From the NCBI GenBank assembly GCA_012960925.1, contig DUAG01000014.1, forward strand, positions 1-40,048: a stretch of DNA of 40,048 bases. Reading direction: 5' to 3'. This document shows positions 8,953 through 18,319 of the stretch, in pieces (position 1 is the stretch's first letter; each line of letters starts with the position of its first letter). The stretch comes from Candidatus Manganitrophaceae bacterium (GTDB taxonomy: Bacteria > Nitrospirota > Nitrospiria > SBBL01 > JAADHI01). The position numbers were made by a program, and so were the translations under genes. Below the pieces are notes generated by a model, which ran no database searches, was not told the DNA's origin, and saw only the letters and a list, made by a program, of their open reading frames with translations.

Positions 8953-9984
8953 ATGTCAAAACCATATGGTGTACATTTTCTTTTTGGACTACTGAGTATC
9001 TTAATCGGTTTTTCACTTTCCTCCCGACTGGAGGTCGTGAATCCCTTTGTCGGCGGCGGAATCGGGTTTTTTGTATGGCTGATGGTGATGGTCTTCACCA
9101 TCTTTTTAGAAAAAGAGGTAGTGAGACGGTTGTTATGGGCTTTGATTGGATTCAGTGTCGGGGCGCTCACGAGTGGAATAATCGCCCTCCTGGTTGAACC
9201 GGTTTTAGTCCTGAGTCCTGCTGTTTCCCTGGTATGGAATGGGTTTTCCATTTTATTCTTCACGTATATGGGGACCGTGCTTTCCTTGAAGATAGAAAAG
9301 GACCCTTCCCTCTTAAGGAGTGGAAATTCTCATGAAGAGAATTCGGGTGTCTCCAATAAGAAATTATTGGATACCAGTGTGATTATTGATGGAAGAATCG
9401 CTGACCTGTGTGAGACCGGTTTCCTGGAGGGCGTTTTCATCATTCCGCAGTTCATCCTCCAAGAGCTTCAACATATTGCTGATTCTTCTGACTCCATAAA
9501 AAGAGCGCGGGGCCGTAGAGGTCTCGATGTCCTGCACCGGATACAAAATATGGACGACATAGATGTCCGTATCGTGGATGATGACTTCCCCAAGATCCGG
9601 GAGGTCGATTCCAAGCTGGTTGCACTCGGAAAAAAAATCTCGGCCAAGGTGGTCACGAATGACCTGAACCTGAATAAGGTTTCCGAACTGCAGGGTGTCC
9701 GTGTATTAAATATCAACCAACTCTGCAATGCCTTAAAGCCTGTTGTCCTCCCTGGAGAGGTGATGCGCGTTTTTGTCCTGAAAGAGGGAAAAGAACTTGG
9801 CCAGGGAATTGCCTACCTCGATGACGGAACAATGATTGTGGTCGACGAGGCAAAAAAACGAATTGGTAAAAATGTCGACATCGTTGTCACCAGTGTCCTT
9901 CAGACCCCGGCTGGCCGGATGATTTTTAGTCGCGTACAGGGAGAACCGGGCCGAGCGGAAATCTCATCCATGAGAAAAAATTAA
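8953..9984 (+). CDS. membrane PIN/TRAM-domain protein, YacL-like
   Basis: A 343-residue protein. Four membrane helices lie at about 7-23, 33-52, 61-81 and 91-111. A PIN nuclease domain follows at about 138-265, with metal-binding D140 in [11 protein letters not shown] and further acidic residues in [16 protein letters not shown]-binding domain is at about 275-335. This matches the YacL family, presumed membrane-tethered ribonucleases of unknown target. GAAGGAAGG precedes the ATG. The stop codon overlaps the ispD start by one base (TAATG), which suggests translational coupling. An AT-rich 168-bp leader with no clear promoter precedes it. Confidence 0.88.
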   Translation: MSKPYGVHFLFGLLSILIGFSLSSRLEVVNPFVGGGIGFFVWLMVMVFTIFLEKEVVRRLLWALIGFSVGALTSGIIALLVEPVLVLSPAVSLVWNGFSILFFTYMGTVLSLKIEKDPSLLRSGNSHEENSGVSNKKLLDTSVIIDGRIADLCETGFLEGVFIIPQFILQELQHIADSSDSIKRARGRRGLDVLHRIQNMDDIDVRIVDDDFPKIREVDSKLVALGKKISAKVVTNDLNLNKVSELQGVRVLNINQLCNALKPVVLPGEVMRVFVLKEGKELGQGIAYLDDGTMIVVDEAKKRIGKNVDIVVTSVLQTPAGRMIFSRVQGEPGRAEISSMRKN

Positions 9985-10718
9985 TGGTCTTTGTCATCAT
10001 CCCGGCGGCAGGGCAGGGTAAGCGATTCGGCGGGAAGACAAAGAAGCAATTTCTTGGGCTCGATGGCCTTCCTGTCCTTATCCATACATTGACTATTTTT
10101 CAGAAAATTTCTCTGGTGGATGAGATACTCCCTGTTGTCAATCAAGAAGATCAATCCTTTACAGAATCCCTGATCGCGGAGTATTCACTTTCAAAAGTGA
10201 AGAGGATCATTCCTGGAGGAGATGAACGTCAGGACTCGGTCCGTGCAGCACTTGTTCTTCTCGAAGAAGAAGGCCAGCCTGAGGATATCGTTCTTGTCCA
10301 TGACGGGGTTCGCCCCCTGGTTTCTCCTGTAATCATTGAAAAGGTGATTTGTGCCACAGAACAATATGGTGCAGCCGTTGCAGCCCTCCCTGTTGCGGAT
10401 TCCCTTAAAATTGTCTCTAAAATAAAAGAGCTTGTAAGGAGTATCCCCAGGGAGAATCTATGGGCGATGCAAACCCCTCAAGGCTTTCGCCTGGGTTTAT
10501 TAGGGGATGCCTACCGGCAGGCCGCTCAGGAAAATCTCATCGGGACGGATGACGCGATGCTGGTCGTACAGATGGGGAAAAAAGTGAAGTGCATAGAAGG
10601 GTCTGTGGAAAATATAAAGATTACCAATTCAGAGGACCTGAAACTGGTCGAGTTAATTTATCGGGAAAGAATGCTTCAAGGGCGAATTAAAACCAGGCGG
10701 GACAGGCCTCTTTTATGA
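9984..10718 (+). CDS. ispD: 2-C-methyl-D-erythritol 4-phosphate cytidylyltransferase
   Basis: A 244-residue nucleotidyltransferase of the MEP isoprenoid pathway. It joins MEP and CTP to give CDP-methylerythritol. The CTP-binding start reads IPAAGQGKRFGGKTKKQF, with the conserved Arg and Lys of the family. VHDGVRPLV lies near 107, and TPQGFR and GTDDAMLV near 160-190 are also typical. The ATG overlaps the preceding stop by one base, and the end overlaps ispF by four (ATGA). The ispD-ispF pairing is a common arrangement. Confidence 0.95.
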   Translation: MVFVIIPAAGQGKRFGGKTKKQFLGLDGLPVLIHTLTIFQKISLVDEILPVVNQEDQSFTESLIAEYSLSKVKRIIPGGDERQDSVRAALVLLEEEGQPEDIVLVHDGVRPLVSPVIIEKVICATEQYGAAVAALPVADSLKIVSKIKELVRSIPRENLWAMQTPQGFRLGLLGDAYRQAAQENLIGTDDAMLVVQMGKKVKCIEGSVENIKITNSEDLKLVELIYRERMLQGRIKTRRDRPLL

Positions 10719-11230
10719 CACGTATTGGCATAGGATATGATGTTCACCCCTTTGAAGAGGGGCGCCGTTGCATCCTGGGTGGCATAGATGTACCCTGTAG
10801 TAAGGGACTCAAAGGTCATTCCGATGCTGATGTGCTTTTGCATGCTGTCTGCGATGCCCTCCTGGGGGCCTCAGGGCAAGGAGATATCGGCGTCCATTTT
10901 CCTGACAATGATCCCCGCTGGAAAGGGATATCCAGCCTGAAGTTTCTGGAAGAAGTAGGGCATCTACTTTCAGAAAAAGGCTGGTCTGTTGTGAATGTTG
11001 ATGCGGTTATCATTGCCGAACATCCTAAGATTTCTCCCTATGCCCAAGGGATGAAGAAGAACATCAGCCGATGTCTGTTGATTGGAGAGGATCAAGTAAA
11101 TATCAAGGCGACCACGAATGAAGGGATGGGATTTATTGGACGCGGTGAAGGAATTGCCGTGCAAGCGGTCGCTCTGATTGAAGAGTCTAAGGGGATGATA
11201 AAGGGAAATATTCCATGTTTAGGACGATAA
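10715..11230 (+). CDS. ispF: 2-C-methyl-D-erythritol 2,4-cyclodiphosphate synthase
   Basis: A 171-residue MEP-pathway enzyme that cyclises CDP-methylerythritol 2-phosphate and releases CMP. The metal ligands D9 and H11 sit in [18 protein letters not shown], the FPDND segment and the [17 protein letters not shown] segment are all family-diagnostic. It overlaps ispD by four bases and the next gene, cysE, by 16 bases. It is about 10-12 residues longer at the C-terminus than many homologues; that tail is the part shared with the cysE start. Confidence 0.95.
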   Translation: MTRIGIGYDVHPFEEGRRCILGGIDVPCSKGLKGHSDADVLLHAVCDALLGASGQGDIGVHFPDNDPRWKGISSLKFLEEVGHLLSEKGWSVVNVDAVIIAEHPKISPYAQGMKKNISRCLLIGEDQVNIKATTNEGMGFIGRGEGIAVQAVALIEESKGMIKGNIPCLGR

Positions 11231-11883
11231 AAGGGGACCTCAAGGCGGCGTCAGAAAGGGATCCTGCTGCGAGGAGTCTCATAGAGATTGTACTCACCTA
11301 TGCGGGTGTTCACGCACTCTTTATGCATCGGATTTCCCACATCCTCTGGAAGGCGCGAATACCGGTGCTCCCTCGTCTTATTTCGCACATTGCACGTTTT
11401 ATGACCGGAATAGAGATCCATCCTGGCGCGGTAATTGGCCAGGGGTTTTTTATCGATCATGGAATGGGCGTGGTGATTGGCGAGACAACGGAGATTGGGG
11501 ATAACGTGACCCTTTACCAGGGAGTGACTTTGGGTGGAACGGGTCTTGAGCCGGGCAAGCGACATCCCACCCTGGGAGACCACGTCATCGTGGGGGCCGG
11601 GGCCAAGGTGCTGGGGGCAATCGTGATCGGAGATCATGTTCGAATCGGTGCGAATTCGGTTGTCCTTCGTTCGGCGCCGGACCACGCAACCGTAGTCGGA
11701 ATTCCCGGAAAGATGATTCGCCGTCAGGAAGAAGGAAGAGGGGTTCTGGACCACACCAACCTACCCGATCCGATTTCGGAACGATTCAAAATTCTGGAAC
11801 TCCAGATTCTAGAATTAAAGCGGGAACTCAAAAAAAATAAGATTAAGACCGGTTCCGGTGCCGGAAATAAAGATGGTGATTGA
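11215..11883 (+). CDS. cysE: serine O-acetyltransferase
   Basis: A 222-residue acyltransferase with a left-handed beta-helix. It makes O-acetylserine from serine and acetyl-CoA, the committed step to cysteine. An N-terminal helical region (1-60) is followed by hexapeptide repeats. The catalytic segment [13 protein letters not shown] holds D81 and H82, and [13 protein letters not shown] and GVPGKMIRR-like (GIPGKMIRR) segments follow. The short N-terminal domain resembles the EpsC/CysE forms of about 220 residues rather than the 270-residue E. coli form. It overlaps ispF by 16 bases and mutY by up to 26, so it is part of the ispD operon. Confidence 0.94.
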   Translation: MFRTIKGDLKAASERDPAARSLIEIVLTYAGVHALFMHRISHILWKARIPVLPRLISHIARFMTGIEIHPGAVIGQGFFIDHGMGVVIGETTEIGDNVTLYQGVTLGGTGLEPGKRHPTLGDHVIVGAGAKVLGAIVIGDHVRIGANSVVLRSAPDHATVVGIPGKMIRRQEEGRGVLDHTNLPDPISERFKILELQILELKRELKKNKIKTGSGAGNKDGD

Positions 11884-13012
11884 CCGTTCCCGGTATTTCA
11901 CACGCTCTCTCCTGAGTTGGTATCGTCATTCCGGACGCTCGCTTCCCTGGCGCGACACCTCAGACCCCTATCTAATCTGGCTGTCTGAAATTATGCTACA
12001 GCAAACACAGGTTGCGACGGTCCTACCTTATTACCATAGTTTTATAACGACCTTCCCCACGATACAAGATCTTGCTGCAGCCTCTTTAGATGATGTGATG
12101 AAGCGTTGGGCTGGCCTTGGCTACTACGCCCGCGCACGGCATCTTCACCAAGCGGCCACGGAGGTCCTCAGAAAATTCGACGGCAGGATTCCTTCCAGGT
12201 ATGAAGACATTATTTCACTTCCGGGGATTGGTCGATCAACGGCAGGAGCGATTCTGACCATCGCTTTCAAGCAAAGATGGCCGATTCTTGACGGAAATGT
12301 TCGCCGGGTTCTTTGCCGTTATTTCTTGATTGACAAAGATCCAAAAGGGAAAGAAGTTGAGGTCTGGCTTTGGGATTGTTCCGAGAGACTTCTTCCCAAA
12401 AAGGAAGCGCATGTCTATACCCAGGCCATCATGGATCTGGGGGCCACGATCTGTACGCCCAAGCGCCCGCAATGTCTGATCTGCCCGGTCAATAAAGGGT
12501 GCGGGGCCTATCAGGAGGGGGTGGAGGAGACCTTACCGGTGAGAGCTGTACGTAAGAAGGTCCCGCATTTTGATCATGTGGCGGGTATTATTTTTGATGC
12601 GAGAGGGGTTCTCATCCGCCGAAGGCCCTTAAAAGGACTGCTGGGAGGCCTGTGGGAGTTACCCGGAGGAAGGCTGGGTTTGGATTTCAGGGAGGAAGGG
12701 CATGAAAATAGTGTGAAGACCCTACTCGAAACAGAAATGGGATTTTACATCGAAGTCTCTCATCAATGGATGGAGATTAAGCATGTGTTTACCCATTTCA
12801 AAATGACCCTCCATGTCTTCATCTGCCGTAAAAAGAAAAAAGGGATCGATCAATCTTCCAAACACCACTGGGTGCCCATCGAAAAATTAGGCGATTACGC
12901 CTTTTCTTCAGCCCAGCAGAAGATCGTTGTGAAGCTCTCTAAAGAGGGTTGCTCTAGTGGATTATTCTCGAAAGAAAGAACTCGTCTTGCGAGGAACGGT
13001 CAGATTAAATGA
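11858..13012 (+). CDS. mutY: A/G-specific adenine DNA glycosylase
   Basis: A 384-residue base-excision repair enzyme that removes adenine mispaired with 8-oxoguanine. The HhH-GPD core shows catalytic E44 ([11 protein letters not shown]), [10 protein letters not shown] and catalytic D145 ([10 protein letters not shown]). A [4Fe-4S] loop follows: C199-x6-C206-x2-C209-x5-C215. The C-terminal third is the NUDIX-like 8-oxoG recognition domain (WELPGGRLG). The GTG at 11858 gives a 26-base overlap with cysE; an in-frame ATG at 11873 is an equally credible start because neither has a strong Shine-Dalgarno sequence. It is the last gene of the PIN-ispD-ispF-cysE-mutY run. Confidence 0.94.
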   Translation: MPEIKMVIDRSRYFTRSLLSWYRHSGRSLPWRDTSDPYLIWLSEIMLQQTQVATVLPYYHSFITTFPTIQDLAAASLDDVMKRWAGLGYYARARHLHQAATEVLRKFDGRIPSRYEDIISLPGIGRSTAGAILTIAFKQRWPILDGNVRRVLCRYFLIDKDPKGKEVEVWLWDCSERLLPKKEAHVYTQAIMDLGATICTPKRPQCLICPVNKGCGAYQEGVEETLPVRAVRKKVPHFDHVAGIIFDARGVLIRRRPLKGLLGGLWELPGGRLGLDFREEGHENSVKTLLETEMGFYIEVSHQWMEIKHVFTHFKMTLHVFICRKKKKGIDQSSKHHWVPIEKLGDYAFSSAQQKIVVKLSKEGCSSGLFSKERTRLARNGQIK

Positions 13013-13149
13013 AGGGTACATCTTGAAAATATTCGGGGAAGAGGAGGTTCTGAACCAGTAATTAATGATCAAAAGGGGGCATGACAGCCAGGTCAGTAGT
13101 AGGAGGAGAAGACTGGATTTATTTTACGAAACTCGAAGCTCAGACTAGT

Positions 13150-14055
13150 TTACTGGAATTTCATAACGTCTACCGGGGAGATGGAATTTGTAGTCGTTCC
13201 GTTACCCAGCTGACCAAATTGGTTATTACCCCAACATTTAATTGTTCCATCTGAAAGTCTTGCACAATTATGAAAGAGCGTAGCTGAGATGCTTGTCGCC
13301 GTTGAAATCCCTGTGACATTTACTGGGACATGTGATCCAAGGATGATTCTGTTCCCAAGTTCACCAAAGAAATTTATTCCCCAACATTCAATCATTCCGT
13401 TAACGATGAGGGCACACGAGTGATTAGCCCCAGATGCCACGTCAACGGCATCAATGATCTCTTCTATTAGAAGAGGAACAGAGGAGAAGTTAAATAATCC
13501 GGAGGGGGTAATAATGGGGCTGCCGAGTTGCCAAGCATTGTTATCTCCCCAGCATTTTAGTGATCCTCCTGTAAGGAGGGCACAGGTATGAAGACGGCCT
13601 AGCGAGATCGAAACTGCGTTTGAAATCCCATCAACCAGAACTGGGGTAGATGAACTATTGCTTGTCCCATTCTCAAGTTGACCGAAGAAATTAAAGCCCC
13701 AACATTTGATCTTGCCACCAGAAATAACGGCACAGCTATGTCGAAAACCTACTCCGATAGATATTGCATCACTTATCCCGACTACGGTAACTGGGGTTGA
13801 GGAATCGAATGTCGTTCCATCTCCTAGTTGTCCATCCATATTTCGCCCCCAGTACCGGACTGTATCATCGCTTAGCATGAAACAAGTATTGTTCCCAGCA
13901 GCGACTATCGACATAGTCTTTTTTATGGTTGGATGCCCGAGTAATCGAGGTTTTTCCAGCAATATCTCGCTGTCACCTCCTCAACAACCAGCCAAGATGA
14001 AGGGCAATAAGAGGAATAGACCTAGGCGTCGGAACAATGAGGGTGCTGAAAGCAT
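13150..14055 (-). pseudogene. RCC1-repeat lipoprotein gene broken by a TGA after the lipobox
   Basis: The long open part (13150-13962 if read from a TTG) encodes about five RCC1/Alpha-tubulin-suppressor-type repeats. Typical pieces are CWG.N..GQLG, G..HSCA and SISLG, as in beta-propeller surface proteins. Reading upstream in the same frame from an ATG at 14053-14055 gives MLSAPSLFRRLGLFLLLPFI followed by LAGC, a textbook lipoprotein signal with a perfect lipobox. Codon 25, directly after the lipid-modified Cys, is TGA (13981-13983), and the frame then continues GGDSE into the repeats. TGA is a normal stop elsewhere in the window, so this is a nonsense mutation or a sequence error. GGAGGTGA lies just after the stop, so re-initiation at TTG 13960-13962 is possible but would lack a signal peptide. 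Confidence 0.72.
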
Positions 14056-14269
14056 GGTATTTTTAACCCATGTGATGGAGTTCCAAGCCTGATCAGGAGA
14101 GAAAAGTCTTGGAGAAGTAAAAACAATATAACTGAGGTTGTAAAATTTTCAAAGCAAATAAGGAAAGAGATCTGTTTTAATCTGTGGCCAACTGTACATG
14201 ATAAGTTTGTGGAGCCTCACTTTTGTAAAAAAAAGGAAATTCCTCCAATGTCTCCCTCGTAGTGATAGA

Positions 14270-14545
14270 CTATTTCATGAGGGTCGCAAACCAGGAATCT
14301 AATGTTCCGTCTTCTATTTCTTTGAGGGCGATTTCATTAAACTGATGGTAGCGGACCCAGTCTGAATGCTTTTGAACTGCCTCCGCATTGATTTCTCCTC
14401 CTTTATTTAATTCAGCCCATTTCTTATCAATTGTTTCTTCACTGTACGCCTGAACGCGTTCCAGGAAAGCATGGACAATGGTTGCCATGACTTCACTCTT
14501 CACGGCCTTAGCTTCTTCTCTGTGTTTCGGGTGGTATAGCGGCAT
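14270..14545 (-). CDS. small conserved-looking protein of unknown function
   Basis: A 91-residue protein starting MPLYHPKHREEAK. I chose this ATG (14543-14545) because AGGAGGAAGG lies immediately upstream at 14549-14558; a longer upstream reading would add ten residues without a ribosome-binding site. The protein is charged, predicted mostly helical and rich in Glu, Lys and Ala, with no signal peptide, membrane segment or metal motif. I do not recognise the family. It is divergent from the GGDEF-EAL gene, and a palindrome lies in its 5' leader (14567-14583). Codon use and the strong ribosome site argue it is real. Confidence 0.6.
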   Translation of the reverse strand: MPLYHPKHREEAKAVKSEVMATIVHAFLERVQAYSEETIDKKWAELNKGGEINAEAVQKHSDWVRYHQFNEIALKEIEDGTLDSWFATLMK

Positions 14546-14566
14546 GACCTTCCTCCTGGACGACCC

Positions 14567-14583
14567 GGCTTGCAATGCAAGCC
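14567..14583. repeat. 17-bp perfect palindrome in a 5' leader
   Basis: GGCTTGCA-A-TGCAAGCC, eight-base arms around a single A. It sits 22 bp upstream of the ATG of the minus-strand small gene. It could be an operator or a leader hairpin; there is no T-run to suggest a terminator. Confidence 0.4.
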
Positions 14584-14816
14584 TCTTTGGTGATGCACTC
14601 TATTCTATATTGATCTTTTGAAGAACCCCGCCCCCTGGGGACGAGCATTGTGCTCACGATCTGAGTTCAGAAGATAGCATTTCATAAAAAAAGAGGTCAA
14701 ATATTTCCGATAGGTCTATTCGTTGCAGAATATCTACCACGTTTCTCTATCGTTTATCTTGATTGTTCATTGAGTAACACCTTATAATGCAGTTGCTCAT
14801 TTATTGGGAGGACAGG

Positions 14817-17135
14817 ATGCAGGTGCAGGAAAAAACAACCGAAGTGAACCTGATCCGTTTTGCGGTCGGCGTCGGCGTTTTGTTTTGGTTTCTTGAGTCC
14901 TGGATAGACACCCTTTTTATTGATGAGCCCTACCTTGTTCGCCTTCTCCAAGCTGATTCCAATGAAATCTGGATGCGTTCCTTCATTATCGTCACTATTA
15001 TCTGCTTTGCCGTCTACGCACAAAGGGCAATCGGAAAAATAAAGCTTACAGAAGAAGCACGACGTGAATCGGAGAAACGCTTTCGCATCATTTTCGAGCA
15101 GGGGACAGATTCTATCGTCCTGGTCGATGCGGTGACGGGTGCATTGGCTGAGTTTAATGATAAGGCCGTTGAGACCTTAGGCTACACGCGTGAGAAATTT
15201 CAAACCCTCAAGGTTGCTGATTTCGAAATTGTTGAGGCTGAAGAGGATGCAAAAAAATACAGGGAAATGATTCTTAAGGGAGAAAGTGCTACCTACGAAA
15301 CAAAGCTTCGAACGAAGGATGGTCGAATACTCGATATCCTGAAAAGCAGCAGAACCCTTTCAATTCAAGGAAGAGAATACATCCTCTACCTCTACCATGA
15401 CATCACAGAGCGTAAGCGGGCAGAAGATAACCGTCGCCTAGCCGTCAGCGTCTTTGAATCCGCAGCTGAGGGAATTACCGTGACCGATGCCAACAGAAAT
15501 ATTCTCACGGTCAATCCCGCATTCACGGAGATTACAGGATATACCCCAGAAGAGATTGTTGGAAAGAACCCCAGGATTCTCGCATCAGGAAAACATGATG
15601 CGGCCTTCTATAAGGAAATGTGGGACACCATCCATGCCAAAGGTAGATGGAGCGGTGAGATTTGGGAACGCCGTAAAAATGGTGAGATTTTTCCAGAATG
15701 GCTCACAGTGACGTCTATTAAGGACGATAAAGGGAAGGTGGTTAGGTACACCGGGCTATTTAATGACATCACCAAGCAGAAACTCAACGAGGAAGATATG
15801 TATTACCGGGCCCATTATGACCAACTGACCGGCCTTGCGAATCGACTGCTTTTTTCTGAACGTCTTTCACAGGCGATGAAGCACTCTAAACGAAAAAATA
15901 AGATCCTGGCACTCATGTTTATTGATCTCGACCGGTTTAAGAATGTCAACGACACCTTTGGTCACTCTCTGGGAGACTATTTGTTAAAGGAAGCGGGAAA
16001 TCGATTTCAAGCCTGTGTAAAAGAGGATGACAGCGTCGCCCGTTCCGGGGGAGATGAATTCCTGATTCTCTTGCCGAATATCAATGATAAAGAGGATGCG
16101 GAAGCGGTGGCCAAGGAGATTATCGAACAGTCCAGTCTTCCATTCCGCTTGAAAGGACACGACGCTTTTGTCAGCGCCAGCATTGGGATCACGATGTTTC
16201 CTGCTGATGGAGACGATGTCACAACAATGTTAAAAAATTCCGATATGGCCATGTATCAGGCAAAGGATGCGGGTAGAAACACATACAAATTCTTTAATCG
16301 GTCGATGACTGCGATAGCCCGTGAACGGGCAACGATTGAATGGGACCTCAGGATGGCTCTGGAACGCAATGAGTTGGAGATATATTATCAACCAATCATT
16401 GATATTGAAACCAAACAGATGTCCGGTACAGAAGCCCTCCTCAGATGGAATCATCCGAAGCGGGGCCTGGTTTACCCGGATAAATTTATTCCAATTGCAG
16501 AACAGTCGGAACTGATCGTTCAAATCGGTGAGTGGGTGTTGCTCTCGGCTTGCAGACAACTCGAAAAATGGCATAATCAGTATCCACTTGAAATCTACAT
16601 GGCAGTCAACATGTCAACCCGGCAGTTTAATTACAAGACCTTTACAAGGATGCTTACCGACTCCTTGAAGAGAAGCGGCCTGGCCCCGAACCTTCTGACC
16701 CTGGAAATCACTGAGAGTTTGCTGATGGACGGGGGAAAAGATGCGGTGGATAAACTTGGAAGCTTCAGGGAGATGGGTATTCACCTCTCAATAGATGACT
16801 TCGGAACAGGTTATTCCTCTCTGAGTTATCTTTCACGTTTTCCAATTGATCTGCTTAAGATTGACAAGTCCTTTGTCCATAATGTTGCGACCGATCCCAC
16901 GAAGCAGGATTTGGTCAAGGCGATCATCACGATGGCGCACGCCTTGAACCTCAAGGTTATTGCGGAAGGGGTCGAGATAGAAAGTGAACTGGTCTTCCTC
17001 AGAGATGAGGGCTGCGATTCGGCACAAGGGTATTATTTCAGTCGACCGCTTATGGTGGATCAATTTGAAGATATGATGAATAAAGGGCTTACCCCTTATG
17101 GGCATTTCCAAATCGCTACCCCCCTTGCTCCCTAG
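14817..17135 (+). CDS. membrane PAS-PAS-GGDEF-EAL cyclic-di-GMP protein
   Basis: About 772 residues. Two hydrophobic segments (about 11-33 and 55-70) anchor it. PAS domains lie at about 85-205 and 210-325, each ending in the DIT.RK or DITKQK linker. GGDEF (intact, near 410) makes cyclic di-GMP. The EAL domain shows EALLRW near 538, LEITES, DDFGTGYSSL, the DLLKIDKSF Lys and EGVE, so phosphodiesterase activity is also expected. The position of the inhibitory RxxD site reads KEDD, so product inhibition may be weak. I chose the ATG at 14817 because GGGAGGA is well spaced; the ATG at 14787 is possible and adds ten residues. Confidence 0.92.
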   Translation: MQVQEKTTEVNLIRFAVGVGVLFWFLESWIDTLFIDEPYLVRLLQADSNEIWMRSFIIVTIICFAVYAQRAIGKIKLTEEARRESEKRFRIIFEQGTDSIVLVDAVTGALAEFNDKAVETLGYTREKFQTLKVADFEIVEAEEDAKKYREMILKGESATYETKLRTKDGRILDILKSSRTLSIQGREYILYLYHDITERKRAEDNRRLAVSVFESAAEGITVTDANRNILTVNPAFTEITGYTPEEIVGKNPRILASGKHDAAFYKEMWDTIHAKGRWSGEIWERRKNGEIFPEWLTVTSIKDDKGKVVRYTGLFNDITKQKLNEEDMYYRAHYDQLTGLANRLLFSERLSQAMKHSKRKNKILALMFIDLDRFKNVNDTFGHSLGDYLLKEAGNRFQACVKEDDSVARSGGDEFLILLPNINDKEDAEAVAKEIIEQSSLPFRLKGHDAFVSASIGITMFPADGDDVTTMLKNSDMAMYQAKDAGRNTYKFFNRSMTAIARERATIEWDLRMALERNELEIYYQPIIDIETKQMSGTEALLRWNHPKRGLVYPDKFIPIAEQSELIVQIGEWVLLSACRQLEKWHNQYPLEIYMAVNMSTRQFNYKTFTRMLTDSLKRSGLAPNLLTLEITESLLMDGGKDAVDKLGSFREMGIHLSIDDFGTGYSSLSYLSRFPIDLLKIDKSFVHNVATDPTKQDLVKAIITMAHALNLKVIAEGVEIESELVFLRDEGCDSAQGYYFSRPLMVDQFEDMMNKGLTPYGHFQIATPLAP

Positions 17136-17460
17136 TATCTAGGAACATGGAGGGTGTTTACGAACACGTATAACAATCTATCCTCGTTCTCCCAGGGCGA
17201 GTTTCTTCTATTCCCCGAAAAATACCCGGTAAACGTTCCGTTTTTCTTTTAGACCTATTTTTAGCTCCCCGCCCATGCCAGTGACCTTCACTTTCACTCC
17301 CTGTACGTGTTTAAGTTGATTCCCTTGATTCTTCCAGGGTGAGAGCGAGTCCATACACTTGAGAAAAGGACATAAATAGGGATAGAATAGGGCAGAAGGT
17401 CTCCAAAGGCTTTTCAGATTTTAAAATGAATGGGGGAAACATCAAAAATTAGGAGGTGAG
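17136..17460. other. 325-bp intergenic region with a possible gene remnant
   Basis: No convincing gene. A 48-codon minus-strand frame (17208-17354, ATG to TAG) ends in GELKIGLKEKRNVYRVFF, which loosely resembles the core of RelE/HigB (Gp49-like) toxins. It has no partner antitoxin and no ribosome site, so at most it is a remnant. The right end carries AGGAGG (17452-17457) for the TraT-like gene. I see no clear promoter or terminator. Confidence 0.3.
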
Positions 17461-18228
17461 ATGTATTCTAAAACAAATCGCAGGACACCCAGCGTAAAGC
17501 CCTTATTTTCATTTGGTCTTATTTTTTCTTTATTGCTTGGAACCTTTGGCTGTGCGGCAATGCAAACATCTATCGCACATCGAGACCTCGATGTGCGGAC
17601 TCGGATGTCAGACAGCATTTTTTTAGATCCGGTTTCTCCTGCCAAGCGGACCATATTCATAAGTATCCGGAACAGCTCTGATAAAGACTTTGATCTGAGT
17701 GGCGTGATGGGGCGCATTGTTTCAAGAGGATACATGGTCGTAAATGACCCTGAGAAGGCGCATTATATTTTGCAGGCAAACATCTTATATGTCGGAAAGG
17801 CGGACCCCACAGCGATTGAGGAAGCGATGCGGGATGGTTACGGCCCTTTTGGCGGAATCATCGGTGGAGCGGTTCTTGGATCTGCCATCAGTCGTAGCAG
17901 GCGGGGCGCCGTTGTCGGCGGGGTACTTGGCGGCGCTGCAGAGTTGTTAATCGGTTCTCTGACGAAGAATATAACCTTTACCACGATCACGGACGTTGAG
18001 ATATCCGAGAGAAGTGCAGGACCTATGCGGCAGGAAAGTTCTACCCGCCTTAATCAAGGAGGTGGGACAGGTTCAACCACTGTTCGCCAGGAAAGCAAGA
18101 CGACCACAAACAGAAGGAAATACCGAACACGGATTTCTTCAACGGCCAATAAAGTCAATCTTCAGTTTGAAGAGGCAAGACCGGCTTTAGAGGTGGGTCT
18201 TGTCCGTGCATTGTCTGGATTGTTCTAG
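17461..18228 (+). CDS. traT: TraT-family outer-membrane lipoprotein
   Basis: A 255-residue lipoprotein. An N-terminal hydrophobic stretch ends at FGC (Cys31) followed by AAMQTSI, as in TraT (GCGAMSTAI). Matching TraT along its length are L.V.T.MS..I.L.P, IRNSSDKDFDLSG, the Gly-rich membrane-active segment near 128-165, TTITDVEISER and the ending ANKVNLQFEEARPALE. Plasmid TraT blocks conjugation between like donors (surface exclusion) and gives serum resistance. Here it is chromosomal with no tra genes in view, so its role is probably envelope-related and unknown. The ribosome site is GGAGG right before the ATG. Confidence 0.88.
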   Translation: MYSKTNRRTPSVKPLFSFGLIFSLLLGTFGCAAMQTSIAHRDLDVRTRMSDSIFLDPVSPAKRTIFISIRNSSDKDFDLSGVMGRIVSRGYMVVNDPEKAHYILQANILYVGKADPTAIEEAMRDGYGPFGGIIGGAVLGSAISRSRRGAVVGGVLGGAAELLIGSLTKNITFTTITDVEISERSAGPMRQESSTRLNQGGGTGSTTVRQESKTTTNRRKYRTRISSTANKVNLQFEEARPALEVGLVRALSGLF

Positions 18229-18238
18229 GAGCGACGCT

Positions 18239-18313
18239 ACCTTATCTTCGAAACCTTGGAGTTTGGATTCGAGGTAAGGTTTGTGTGGGTGGGCATTGCT
18301 GCTGTGTCCACCC
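18239..18313. terminator. two imperfect hairpins between convergent genes
   Basis: ACCTTATCTTCGAA (18239-18252) pairs imperfectly with TTCGAGGTAAGGT (18268-18280), and GGGTGG (18287-18292) pairs with CCACCC (18308-18313). They fill the 91-bp gap between the convergent TraT-like and MMPL genes. There is no T-tract, so intrinsic termination is uncertain. Confidence 0.25.
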
Positions 18314-18319
18314 TCTGAG

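Noticed and set aside
8781..9197. A 138-codon plus-strand frame overlapping the PIN/TRAM gene start
   Set aside because: Most of it is out-of-frame reading of the PIN/TRAM membrane region, which has its own good ribosome site and family match.
11251..11754. A 167-codon minus-strand frame
   Set aside because: It is antisense to cysE, whose hexapeptide repeats and active site are unmistakable.
13981..13983. TGA in the RCC1 gene as a recoded sense codon or selenocysteine
   Set aside because: TGA ends several clear genes here (yrfG-like, mutY, lysA, dapF), and no selenoprotein context or SECIS-like hairpin is apparent; a nonsense change is simpler.
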